Below are positions 25,520 to 33,844 of a stretch of DNA of 57,257 nucleotides, piece by piece. The stretch comes from an uncultured Schlesneria sp. (GTDB lineage Bacteria > Planctomycetota > Planctomycetia > Planctomycetales > Planctomycetaceae). The translations under genes were made by a program, and so were the position numbers. The number at the start of each line of letters is the position of its first letter. Positions within the stretch are counted from its first letter, which is position 1. The notes beneath the pieces are model-generated. The model was not told the origin of the DNA. It did no database searches and saw only the letters and a program-made list of their open reading frames with translations. Location: the NCBI GenBank assembly GCA_903834925.1, contig CAILLA010000266.1:1-57257 (forward strand), given 5' to 3'.

Positions 25520-26218
25520 TGAAAACACCTTTGTGAGCGAGAAAGGAACAGTCGCTATATGGTTGAGGACCAAATCCGGGCCGCCGCAAGTATAGAAATA
25601 CGGAGATATGCCCAGTTCTAACCCAATTAAATGGTTCTTATGACAAATTCCGCCCCAATAGCGACCTTGTGAAATCATTTAACCGGGCGTAATGCCCTTG
25701 CACAAGGTGATTACTCGACTTGTCCTCATTTCTTTGCGTATTTGTCATGGGTTTCCCCGTTTCTGACTCCAGCCCAATGGAGATTGTACTGGTTGATCGT
25801 CGGTCGATATTCTTGGTCATACGATCAAAGCCAGATGGTCAGCGGTTGCTGCAGCGGCGTGGACGGCCCAGGGTTTCAGGTCGAGGCTTCCCGGATCGCC
25901 GTATGAATCAAGAGCGGCCATGCCACCACATTGCATCCGGGCTGGGGACACTGTGTTTTCTCAATATTAGGAATCTCAAACGAGGCGGTGAACAGACGCC
26001 ATTTCGTTCAAAATTGGCCGCAATGCTCTCATATTTATAGGCTTACGATCGAAATTTGCGTCCGAAATATAATCGCGTTTTGACCGAGTGCAGTGTCCTA
26101 ATGGTCGATCTCTTCAAACGTTGCCCAAGACCTGACTCTTTGCAATGCTCCAACGAGAAATGACACCTCGGTTGTCGGCAATTCCGCCGCTCTGTTCCCG
26201 CTTCTCTTCGAGGCGCGG
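25520..26218. other. Intergenic region, no gene seen
   Basis: The gap is 699 bp between two minus-strand genes. The segment near 25520 must carry the promoter of the LEPR-XLL gene. A tract ctggggacactgtgttttc at about 25942 resembles the ggggacacagccc tracts at 18239 and 22055. No open frame has a believable ribosome site. Confidence 0.45.
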
Positions 26219-27448
26219 TTAAACGATACGATGCTTCCCACCGGAAAACAGCATCGGCATTAATTCACAGCCGCGATCGAGACAGACATCACTCTGTGCC
26301 GCAGTGAACTCGTCGTAAGTCGCGGCCGATCCAGCCTGGAGGCCGGTTCCGCACATGGCGAACGGCACATATCCGTGACTATGCGTTTTCGTCCGCAAAA
26401 AGGTCGGATGATCGGGGCAGATCAACAAACGGTATTCACCTTGCGAACGAAGATATTCGTGCAAAGGGCCGACGATGTGCCGATCGATTTGTTCCAGCGC
26501 CTTAACTTTTTCTTCGGCTTTTCCTTCGTGGGACGCTTCGTCCGTTGCTTCAACATGGACCACGATGAAATCGGTCAGATCGTCTTTTAGTGCTTGAATC
26601 GCGGCGCGACCCTTGGCGGCATAATCCGTGTCCAGATAGCCCGTGGCTCCTTCGACTTCGATCACCGACCAACCGAGGAGGCGACCCAGTCCGCGTAAGA
26701 GATCGACCGCAGTAATCACTGCTCCTCGCTGGCCGAACCGTTCGAGAAAAGGAGCAAGATCTGGTCGTTGGCCTTGTCCCCAAAGCCAAGTCTGTGTGGC
26801 TGTATGAGTTCCACTGGCGGCGCGCGCCACGTTCTCAGGACATGCCGCAATCAGGGGCTTACTTTGTTCCATCAAGGACCGAAGAACGTCTCCACCCGGG
26901 CCGCTGGGAAGATACGGATCAACAAGCTGTTCCGTAATATCATGTGGTGGAGTCGTGACGGTCGCCGCACTGAATGGAGCGGGCGTATTTCGGGCGCGGT
27001 AAACGACCAGGTTTCGATAGCTGACGCCAGGATAGAACTTCCAGTGCTCGTCGCCACACTTGTCTCGTTGCAAGCCTTCGATCAACGTTCGAGCCAAGTC
27101 GCTGGGAATTTGTTCGGCGGTAAAACTAACCATCCTGCCGTCTTCGACGGTTACGAAGTTACAGCGAATGCACCAATCGAGTGGCCCGAGTTCGATTCCC
27201 TGTGCCGCTGCTTCGAGCGGGGCACGTCCCGTGTGAAATTGTAGAGGGTCGTAACCGAAAAGGCTCATGGTCCCAACGTCACTTCCTGAGGGCATTGAGT
27301 CCGGAACGTGATTGGCTCGTCCAACAAACCCTCGACGCGCGACGTCATCCATATGAGGAATGACCGCCGCTTGAAGCGGGGTTTTTCCACCCAGGGATGG
27401 CTGTGGTTCGTCGGCAGCGCCGTCGGGAATGACCAGTGCAAACTTCAT
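26219..27448 (-). CDS. apgM: Cofactor-independent phosphoglycerate mutase, archaeal (ApgM) type
   Basis: A protein of about 409 aa. The ATG at 27448 (MKFALVIPDGAADEP) is chosen over 27469 because it avoids overlap with the upstream gene and has AGAGA 6 nt upstream. It interconverts 2- and 3-phosphoglycerate in glycolysis using two metal ions. Alkaline-phosphatase-superfamily motifs: the metal Asp in PDGAAD (9-14), the Ser nucleophile region MPSGSDVGTMSLFGYDP, HTGRAPLEA, and C-terminal HVEATDEASHEG plus LLICPDHPTFLRTKTHSHGYVPF with the metal-binding Asp and His. It closely follows the PyrK-like and pseudouridine synthase genes on the same strand and is probably co-transcribed with them. Confidence 0.88.
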   Translation of the reverse strand: MKFALVIPDGAADEPQPSLGGKTPLQAAVIPHMDDVARRGFVGRANHVPDSMPSGSDVGTMSLFGYDPLQFHTGRAPLEAAAQGIELGPLDWCIRCNFVTVEDGRMVSFTAEQIPSDLARTLIEGLQRDKCGDEHWKFYPGVSYRNLVVYRARNTPAPFSAATVTTPPHDITEQLVDPYLPSGPGGDVLRSLMEQSKPLIAACPENVARAASGTHTATQTWLWGQGQRPDLAPFLERFGQRGAVITAVDLLRGLGRLLGWSVIEVEGATGYLDTDYAAKGRAAIQALKDDLTDFIVVHVEATDEASHEGKAEEKVKALEQIDRHIVGPLHEYLRSQGEYRLLICPDHPTFLRTKTHSHGYVPFAMCGTGLQAGSAATYDEFTAAQSDVCLDRGCELMPMLFSGGKHRIV

Positions 27449-27458
27449 GAGTTCTCTT

Positions 27459-28352
27459 TCAGGCTTCAAATACGACCTTGTCTGCCGGGAAGACAGGGCC
27501 TTCGACGCAGACCCGCCGGTAGTCCCATGTACCGTCGTCCTGCCGAATTCGGGTCACGCAACTGAAACAGGCACCGAATCCGCAGGCCATCGGACTTTCT
27601 AGCGATAACAAAGTCGGAATCTTCGCGACCTCCGTTAATTTTGCAACTGCATGCATCATTGGCTCAGGACCACAGCAATACACGGCTGCCGGCGGTTCCG
27701 CTTCGCTTAGCAATGGCTTCAAAAGATCGGTGACATATCCGTGATGTCCTGCCGAACCGTCATCGGTGGCAATCTGCAAATCGATTCCTTCCTGATGAAA
27801 GGCGTCGATACCCGCAATGTATTCCCGGCTGCGAACGCCGTAACACATGGTGATTCGTGAAGGGGCTTGAGTAACCTCACGAAATGGGTTTCCGTAGATT
27901 TTTCGACGTAATGCCTCGCGAACGACCGCCAGAAACGGAGTTTGCCCGATCCCCCCGGCGGCGATCACCAAATGCCCCGAGGGAGGCAATGGAAAACCGT
28001 TTCCCAGTGGGCCCCAAAGTTCGACGCGATCACCTACGGTTAATGACTCCAGTAGCGAGGTCATCTTACCGACAACGACATAGCCGAACTCAATTCCTTC
28101 CGGTTCGCCCGCCGCGTTTTCGTAGACGTCGTAGAGTGCAAACGGCCGACCAAGAAGCGGGTCGCTCCGTTCAGGAATTCGCGCCATGACGAATTGGCCC
28201 GGCACGATTTGCTGGGCGATCTTTGGGCAGCGCAAGCGCATGCGCCACGTGTCCCTCGCCATCAATTCGTGTTCAACGACGGTCGCAAATTTTTGTAGAG
28301 ACGTCGGCACAAGCCCAGGTAGCTCTAGCGAACAATCAGCCATGGAACTCAT
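27459..28352 (-). CDS. pyrK: Dihydroorotate dehydrogenase electron-transfer subunit (PyrK-like)
   Basis: A 297-aa cytoplasmic protein of the ferredoxin-reductase fold. It has an FAD-binding barrel with RPFALYDV, an NAD-binding half with HLVIAAGGIGQTPFLAVVREA and YCCGPEPMMHAV, and a C-terminal 2Fe-2S cluster ligand set C257-x4-C262-x2-C265-x16-C282 (ACGFGACFSC to YRRVC). This is diagnostic of PyrK-type subunits that pass electrons from dihydroorotate dehydrogenase to NAD. No pyrD is in the window, so the partner is encoded elsewhere. It sits 36 bp downstream of the pseudouridine synthase. A second ATG at 28343 is equally possible as the start. Confidence 0.88.
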   Translation of the reverse strand: MSSMADCSLELPGLVPTSLQKFATVVEHELMARDTWRMRLRCPKIAQQIVPGQFVMARIPERSDPLLGRPFALYDVYENAAGEPEGIEFGYVVVGKMTSLLESLTVGDRVELWGPLGNGFPLPPSGHLVIAAGGIGQTPFLAVVREALRRKIYGNPFREVTQAPSRITMCYGVRSREYIAGIDAFHQEGIDLQIATDDGSAGHHGYVTDLLKPLLSEAEPPAAVYCCGPEPMMHAVAKLTEVAKIPTLLSLESPMACGFGACFSCVTRIRQDDGTWDYRRVCVEGPVFPADKVVFEA

Positions 28353-28388
28353 CTGTTAAAATGCCCAATTCGAACGAAGATGCCGATC

Positions 28389-29324
28389 TTACCGCCGCGG
28401 CTTTTTCCCTTTGGAACTTCCGCGATTGGCCGTGGGGATTCGTCGTGCCGGTTTGTGGCGAGGCTTTCCAACCCCCTTCAATCGCCGTCGATTGGGATTC
28501 ACGACATCTCGCTGTTTCCATGAAGGACGACCAGACGGGTCGCTCGAAGCATATTGCTTGAGGACTCGCACTTCCGATGGGGATAACGGACGATAAGCAG
28601 CCGTTTCAAGCTCCCCCAGCTTCATCGGCCCGAACGCCGTTCTACGCAGTTTCAAAACCTTGTGGCCGACGCGAGCGAACATTCGGCGAACTTCGCGGTT
28701 TTGACCTTCTGTTAGAATGACTTCGACAAGCGTGCTTTTGCCGCTGGTCTTCACTCGACGAACATCCCGCATGCGGAACTTTCCTTCGGTGAAGTGCAAA
28801 CCCTGCCGCAGCATCTTAAACGTTTCGTCGGTTGGGATTCCCGCAATAATACAGCGATAAACCCGTTCCACTTGAAACTTGGGATGAGCGAGCGAATGAG
28901 CCAGTTCGCCGTCATTCGTAACGATCAGCAAACCTTCCGAGTTTTCGTCTAACCGACCAACCGAAAAGAGTCGACCGTGCCAGGGGGGCAACAGGTCGAT
29001 AACGCGTGGTCGGCCTTGAGGATCAGCATTCGAACAAACGACACCGACCGGTTTATTCACCAGAAAATACTGCTTTTTCTGGAATTTGATCCGTTCGCCA
29101 TCGACGCAAACCTTTTGGGCCTGTGAATCGACCTTGATCCCCAGTTCAGTGACCGTTTCACCATCGACGGTGACTCGACCGTCGCGGATGTATTCCTCAC
29201 AGTTTCGTCGCGACGCGATGCCAGCCGAAGCCAACACTTTTTGCAGTCGTTCCACTGACGAATCATCGTCGGGAAGGTCGCTGTCGCCAGCATCAGAATC
29301 GGGATTGAGGGGAACACGAGGCAT
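28389..29324 (-). CDS. rluB: 23S rRNA pseudouridine synthase, RluB/RsuA family
   Basis: A 311-aa protein. An N-terminal acidic tail is followed by an S4 RNA-binding domain (VERLQKVLASAGIASRRNCEEYI to GRVTVDGETV, about 24-85). The catalytic domain has the GRLDENSEGLLIVTNDGELA motif with the catalytic Asp in GRLD, and a later block LVEVILTEGQNREVRRMFARVGHKV. The C-terminus is Lys/Arg-rich (RRLKGVGKPRHKPARR), common in RluB. It modifies a uridine in the large-subunit rRNA near the peptidyl-transferase region. It is the first gene of the operon with PyrK-like and ApgM. Confidence 0.9.
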   Translation of the reverse strand: MPRVPLNPDSDAGDSDLPDDDSSVERLQKVLASAGIASRRNCEEYIRDGRVTVDGETVTELGIKVDSQAQKVCVDGERIKFQKKQYFLVNKPVGVVCSNADPQGRPRVIDLLPPWHGRLFSVGRLDENSEGLLIVTNDGELAHSLAHPKFQVERVYRCIIAGIPTDETFKMLRQGLHFTEGKFRMRDVRRVKTSGKSTLVEVILTEGQNREVRRMFARVGHKVLKLRRTAFGPMKLGELETAAYRPLSPSEVRVLKQYASSDPSGRPSWKQRDVVNPNRRRLKGVGKPRHKPARRIPTANRGSSKGKKPRR

Positions 29325-29677
29325 AGATCAAATTTCGCAACAAAAACATCGGACTTCTTACTTCCTACAGCTTATCGTGATTTGACGATCCAAGAAAGGA
29401 TGGTCGCGGAAGTATCGGCAATTGTCGAATTCGATGAGAATTGCTTCGGCTTGAGCTGCACTGTTGAAAGCTTCCGTTTACACTCCTCGAAAGAAAAATG
29501 AAGAGTATTCGCCACAGATAAACGCAGATGCACACAGATCAATGCGAAGCGGAAAAGACCGGTAAACGAGTTTTCTGGTAGTTTTCTCACAATTCACCTC
29601 CGCCTTTATCTGTGTGGTTCTGTGTGCATCTGTGGCTGAAACCTCTTAAATTTACACTGAATTGAGGATTCCCAGCC
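29325..29677. repeat. Divergent intergenic region with inverted CACAGAT repeats
   Basis: The region lies between the divergent pseudouridine synthase and oligopeptidase genes. The left arm at 29511-29539 (gccacagat, cgcagat, cacacagat) and the right arm at 29608-29635 (atctgtgtgg, tctgtgtg, atctgtggc) form an imperfect inverted repeat of about 29 bp around 68 bp. CACAGAT-type arrays are widespread in many phyla. Promoters for both flanking genes must also lie here, but no strong hexamers stand out. Confidence 0.7.
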
Positions 29678-31768
29678 ATGGTCGATACAGCATTACTTGT
29701 GAACAACCCACTTCTGGCCAGCAGCGGTTTACCGGACTTTGCCGCGATTCGGCCTGAACACATCGTTCCCGCCGTCAAACACATTGTTGCGGACGCAACT
29801 CAAAAACTGACCGAGATCGAAAAGGAACTCACGCCAACCTGGGATGGATCGCTCGGTAAACTCGAACGTCTTGATCCGCCGTTTGAATATGGTTGGAAGC
29901 CCGTGGGTCACTTGTTTGGTGTCTTGAACTCCGACGAATTGCGGACGGCGTACGAAGCCGTCTTGCCCGATGTCGTGCAGTTTGGCCTGCGAGCCAGTCA
30001 GAGTGAACCGATTTATCAGTGCCTGAAACAGTTGCGTGACAGCAGCGAATGGTCAAAGCTCAGCGAAGCGCAACAACGAATTATCACGGACCGGATCAAA
30101 GGGGCTGAGCTATCGGGAATTGCTCTGAAAGGAGCGGAACGCGAACGATTCAATGCCATTGAGCAAGAGCTTTCTCAATTATCGACCGAGTTTTCCAATC
30201 ACGTTCTTGACGCCACAAAAGCCTTTTCGCTGGAGATCACAGATTCGGCCGATGCGGCAGGCTGGCCCAGCACGCTGCGAAACCTGGCTGCACAGTCATG
30301 GAATGCCGCTCACAAGGACGCCTCAACCGCTGCAACGCCTGCCGATGGCCCGTGGAGAATCACTCTCGAACCGCCGCTGTTCACTCCGTTTATGGAACAT
30401 TGCCGGAACCGAACGCTACGAGAAGAGCTTTACCGGGCGTTTGTCACACGAGCTTCCACCGGTGATTTGAATAACGATCCGTTAATCACACGATTTCTGT
30501 CACTGCGACGGGAAAAGGCTCATCTGCTCGGTTATCAGAATTTTGCCGAGGTCAGCCTCGCACGAAAGATGGCTCCGAATGTGGCGGCGATTCGTCAGAT
30601 GTTTACCGATTTGCGCACGGCAGCCTGGGACGCCGCCGTGCGAGACGTCGAAGACATCAAGGCCCTCAAGGCGACTCGGGGTGACTCGAATCCACTTCAG
30701 GTCTGGGACGTCGCATTCTGGGCAGAAAGGTTGCGTGAAGAACGATACGCCTACACCGACGACGAACTGCGGCCTTATTTTCCGTTCGAAAAAGTTCTGG
30801 AGGGACTGTTTCAACTGCTCGGTCGGTTGTTCGACGTCACAATACACCATCAGACCGATGTCAGTGTCTGGAATCCTGATGTCCGTTTTTATCGCGTCCA
30901 CGACGCGTCAGGGACGCACATCGCCTCGTTCTTCCTCGACCCCTTTTCGCGTCCGGAGAATAAGCGCGGCGGAGCCTGGATGGATGATTGCCTGGGACGA
31001 CGGAAGATGGACGGAAAGCTCCAGCTTCCCGTGGCTCACCTCGTCTGCAACCAGACACCGCCGCATGGCGATACTCCCAGCCTGATGTCGTTTCGCGAAG
31101 TCGAAACGCTGTTCCACGAAATGGGGCATGGCTTGCAGCACATGTTGACAAAGGTCGACTTCGCGGATTGTGCAGGGATCAATGGCGTCGAGTGGGACGC
31201 AGTCGAATTGCCCAGCCAGTTCATGGAAAACTGGTGCTATCACCGGCCAACTCTGATGAGTCTGACCGGCCATTACAAGACGGGCGAACCGCTGCCGGAA
31301 GCCCTATTTGAAAAAGTTCGGGCGGCAAAGAACTTCCGAGCCGGTTCGATGATGCTTCGGCAGCTTCTGTTTGGCATGACCGACATCACGCTCCATGCCG
31401 ACTTTGATCCCAGCGGTACTGAGTCCGTCCATGAACTCAATCGCCGACTCAGCCAGCAAACCAGCGTGCTTCCATTGTTGCCCGAAGATCGGACTCTCTG
31501 CTCGTTTCAGCATATTTTCAGTGGAGGATACGCGGCAGGCTATTACAGTTACAAATGGGCCGAAATCCTGAGTGCCGACGCATTCGCTGCCTTTGAAGAG
31601 GTCGGTCTCGATAACGCCGAAGCGATCCAGATAACAGGCCAGCGATTCCGAGACACTGTTTTGGCACTCGGCGGAAGCCGTCACCCGATGCAAGTCTTTG
31701 AAGCCTTCCGCGGCCGCGAACCTCAAGTCACAGCGTTGCTGCGACATTCCGGGTTAGGGGCGAAATAG
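29678..31768 (+). CDS. prlC: Oligopeptidase A, M3 family metallopeptidase
   Basis: A 696-aa cytoplasmic zinc oligopeptidase. The catalytic motif LFHEMGHGLQHML (HExxH near residue 480) is followed by the downstream Glu ligand region (GVEWDAVELPSQFMENW). C-terminal M3 features include FQHIFSGGYAAGYYSYKWAEILSADAFAAFEE and RFRDTVLALGGSRHP. It degrades short peptides, including cleaved signal peptides, in homologues from other bacteria. The length matches PrlC/OpdA. The start at 29678 has GAGG about 12 nt upstream. It is transcribed away from the pseudouridine synthase and has no co-directional neighbour. Confidence 0.95.
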   Translation: MVDTALLVNNPLLASSGLPDFAAIRPEHIVPAVKHIVADATQKLTEIEKELTPTWDGSLGKLERLDPPFEYGWKPVGHLFGVLNSDELRTAYEAVLPDVVQFGLRASQSEPIYQCLKQLRDSSEWSKLSEAQQRIITDRIKGAELSGIALKGAERERFNAIEQELSQLSTEFSNHVLDATKAFSLEITDSADAAGWPSTLRNLAAQSWNAAHKDASTAATPADGPWRITLEPPLFTPFMEHCRNRTLREELYRAFVTRASTGDLNNDPLITRFLSLRREKAHLLGYQNFAEVSLARKMAPNVAAIRQMFTDLRTAAWDAAVRDVEDIKALKATRGDSNPLQVWDVAFWAERLREERYAYTDDELRPYFPFEKVLEGLFQLLGRLFDVTIHHQTDVSVWNPDVRFYRVHDASGTHIASFFLDPFSRPENKRGGAWMDDCLGRRKMDGKLQLPVAHLVCNQTPPHGDTPSLMSFREVETLFHEMGHGLQHMLTKVDFADCAGINGVEWDAVELPSQFMENWCYHRPTLMSLTGHYKTGEPLPEALFEKVRAAKNFRAGSMMLRQLLFGMTDITLHADFDPSGTESVHELNRRLSQQTSVLPLLPEDRTLCSFQHIFSGGYAAGYYSYKWAEILSADAFAAFEEVGLDNAEAIQITGQRFRDTVLALGGSRHPMQVFEAFRGREPQVTALLRHSGLGAK

Positions 31769-32171
31769 GTTTTGTATTTTACATTCGAATTGACATCTTG
31801 ATCTCGAAAACTGGCGATTTGAGTATGGGATTTGATAGAGGTTTTAAACGCCGGATTGGACGATTTCCGGCGATCGGGAAATTGGTACACTGCAGGTTCA
31901 AACCCCGCAATCAGACTTGTGATTCGCTGCGTATGCGATTGCCGAATGCTCGCGATCGTATGTGATGCCTACTCATCCCCCGGATACTCGGAGCACTCAC
32001 TTCAAATCAGCGGTGATAATTCGGTTCGCTGCCAGCCTTCGGCGAGTTGCCGAGCGTCGGCTTCGGGTAACAACACCGACGCACCGGCCGCCGTTGCGGC
32101 TCGGACTGCCTGACGCTCACCGGCTTCAAGCTTTGAATGGATTTGATCGAACAGGGGACAATTCCAATAAA
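31769..32171. other. Intergenic region with a decayed gene end
   Basis: On the minus strand around 32003-32155 a frame reads CPLFDQIHSKLEAGERQAVR then AATAAGASVLLPEADARQLA and EGWQRTELSPLI with a stop. It has protein-like composition but no start, so it looks like the 3' end of a lost gene. I do not recognise the family. The rest has no coding signal. Confidence 0.35.
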
Positions 32172-32510
32172 TTAAGATTTGCAATCGTCGATTGTCTTTT
32201 TCGGGCGACCTCGGGGGCGAAATGTGAATTCGAGTCCGAGTTGTTTGGCGGTTGCCTCTTGCCATGACTCTGGGCCGAAAGGGCGGCCTAAAACGACTGA
32301 GGCTTACACGGCTTCCCGTTCCTTTTTTGTCAGAGCACCGTTCACTCGCGTGACCCAGTCGTCAGGTCGTGGGATTGGCCATGGGCATAAAATTCGAACG
32401 GTGCATCATCAGCGTCTTCATCGAAAATCCGATCCCGGGCATTTCCGCGATTGAGATCGTGAAAGATCATTCTCCCCGGCGCTAGCGTGCTGTTCGTGGC
32501 TGCCAACGAG
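32172..32510 (-). pseudogene. REP-associated tyrosine transposase (RAYT) remnant with internal deletion
   Basis: Near 32475 the minus strand reads MIFHDLNRGNARDRIFDEDA, the N-terminal block of RAYTs (FHVLNRGNARxRIF). It then jumps to the C-terminal block ILCPWPIPRPDDWVTRVNGA, followed by LTKKEREAV, a TAA, GRPFGPESWQEATAKQLGLE and RPRGRPKK. About two thirds of the protein, including the HxH and Tyr catalytic parts, is missing, and a frame change occurs at the join. The gene cannot be functional. The last 62 bp are repeated at 33727-33788. Confidence 0.75.
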
Positions 32511-32602
32511 AAGATCCCAAGAAAACGCCCCTTATGGACTATTAATTGGACTTATCCTCTACCCCCACAACCTCAGCGTCTCAACCAAATAACTGGAGTA
32601 GC

Positions 32603-33112
32603 TCAAAACGGTGGAATATCTACGGGAAGTCCTACTCGCATGAAGAAGCGAGCAAAGGCCTGCGCCAAGTGTTCTCGATAGGGTGGTAAAAGGCACGGTA
32701 GCGGCGACCGATGGACGGCCAATTCTCTCAGCGAAGTGAGTTTAACTCCAAAAACCGAGCGAAAATCCACAACGAGGAAATCGGTTTCGAGTCGTGGAAT
32801 CAAGCAACGATTCAGCAGGTGGTAACCTGGAAGATTTCCCCGCCGAAGGTCTTCCTTGCCTTTTCGGGATTGGAGGAAAACAACATTCGCGGCAAGTGCG
32901 TCAAGCGTCCAAAATGGACAAACTTGAACGATATCGAGTTTGTCATTGGCCAAGTCACACGATTGGCTCAGAATGACAACATCATAATTCGTTTGAACGA
33001 TTTCCCCGCTCGCATTCACCTGCAGATACGGACAAGCCTCAAAAAGTTCGCCCTGCGAAAGGCTTGCACCCTCAGCCACTCCGTACCAAGGGTAGATTTC
33101 AAGCATCTTCAA
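32603..33112 (-). CDS. Unknown protein with VILSQSCDL motif, second gene of a pair
   Basis: A 169-aa soluble protein starting at ATG 33112, overlapping the upstream gene by 14 bp. The most striking segment is NYDVVILSQSCDLANDKLDIVQVCPFW (about 42-68), which I recall as a recurring block in uncharacterised proteins of accessory regions but cannot tie to a function. It also has SRKGKEDLRRGNLPGYHLLN and a C-terminal helical region. The two Cys and the Asp in SQSCDL and VQVCPF could be catalytic or metal-binding. The overlap suggests a two-gene unit with the AF2212-like gene. Function unknown. Confidence 0.55.
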   Translation of the reverse strand: MKMLEIYPWYGVAEGASLSQGELFEACPYLQVNASGEIVQTNYDVVILSQSCDLANDKLDIVQVCPFWTLDALAANVVFLQSRKGKEDLRRGNLPGYHLLNRCLIPRLETDFLVVDFRSVFGVKLTSLRELAVHRSPLPCLLPPYREHLAQAFARFFMRVGLPVDIPPF

Positions 33113-33365
33113 GCCCTTCGGGCAAAATGAGTGAAGGCTTTGCCGATCCGATGTTTCGGATCGTGGCTGCGCCGAGCACTGTGGTTTCCACTGGCATTTT
33201 CACGTAGATATCTTTTTCGATATCGAGATCTTTGGGAGGCTCAGCCTCAATCGCACGAACATGAACCGTGACATGGACTTCTTTTCCATCATAGGGAGTA
33301 AGGTTTTCCCCGTGGCGAATTTGACCGTCAGCAATGACGGCATTAAAGGATCTGTCTTCAAGCAT
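33099..33365 (-). CDS. Small AF2212-antitoxin-like protein, first gene of a pair
   Basis: An 88-aa protein. The ATG at 33365 (MLEDRSFNAVIADGQIRHGE) is chosen because AAAGGTG lies 7 nt upstream; the frame is open to 33554 but that leader is less protein-like. The block FNAVIADGQIRHGENLTPYD then GKEVHVTVHV resembles the AF2212/DUF104 antitoxin pattern (KAVxRNGxIxPxxxLxxxxGxEVxVxV). It overlaps the next gene by 14 bp. This suggests a toxin-antitoxin-like pair, but the partner is not a PIN or RelE protein, so the role is uncertain. Confidence 0.45.
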   Translation of the reverse strand: MLEDRSFNAVIADGQIRHGENLTPYDGKEVHVTVHVRAIEAEPPKDLDIEKDIYVKMPVETTVLGAATIRNIGSAKPSLILPEGLEDA

Positions 33366-33714
33366 GTGTGGCACCTTTCTCGTCCTTTCAATTTCGATGG
33401 ATTCTATCAAGGCAACAGTTCCTCGGGAATAACTTTCAACAAGTAAACACTTTGTTTGACTCCCAGCCAAATTGGCGGGGCCTTGTTCGAACGCATGGTT
33501 TTCTCTCCAACACAACTCTAAGCACTGTGAGAGCAATCCATCCTGAAGCCGCATCCAACTTCAAAGCAAGCGACGAGGCTCGCCTTCCACCCGCGCGGAC
33601 GACGAGCCTTGATTGGTAACCAGATCAGGCAAACGCCGTTGTGTGATAACACGCTGCCGAGTTTGCCTCGGGTAGCCACGTTTGGGTCGAAGAAAAGAGA
33701 ATAAGTCCAATACT

Positions 33715-33800
33715 TTAGGGTTTGCTGTCGTCGATTGTCTTTTTCGGGCGACCTCGGGGGCGAAATATGGATTCGAGTCCAAGTTGTCTGGCGTTGTCAG
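33715..33800 (-). pseudogene. 3' end of a second RAYT transposase
   Basis: The minus-strand frame reads NARQLGLESIFRPRGRPKKT then IDDSKP and stop at 33715. It matches the last 25 codons of the remnant at 32172-32510, and 33727-33788 is about 90% identical in DNA to 32187-32248. Only the tail remains; upstream sequence belongs to the DUF1501 gene region. The two remnants are in the same orientation. Confidence 0.7.
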
Positions 33801-33844
33801 CCCGACAGTTCGTGATGAAGGTCTTACCGACTCGCCGACTTGAA

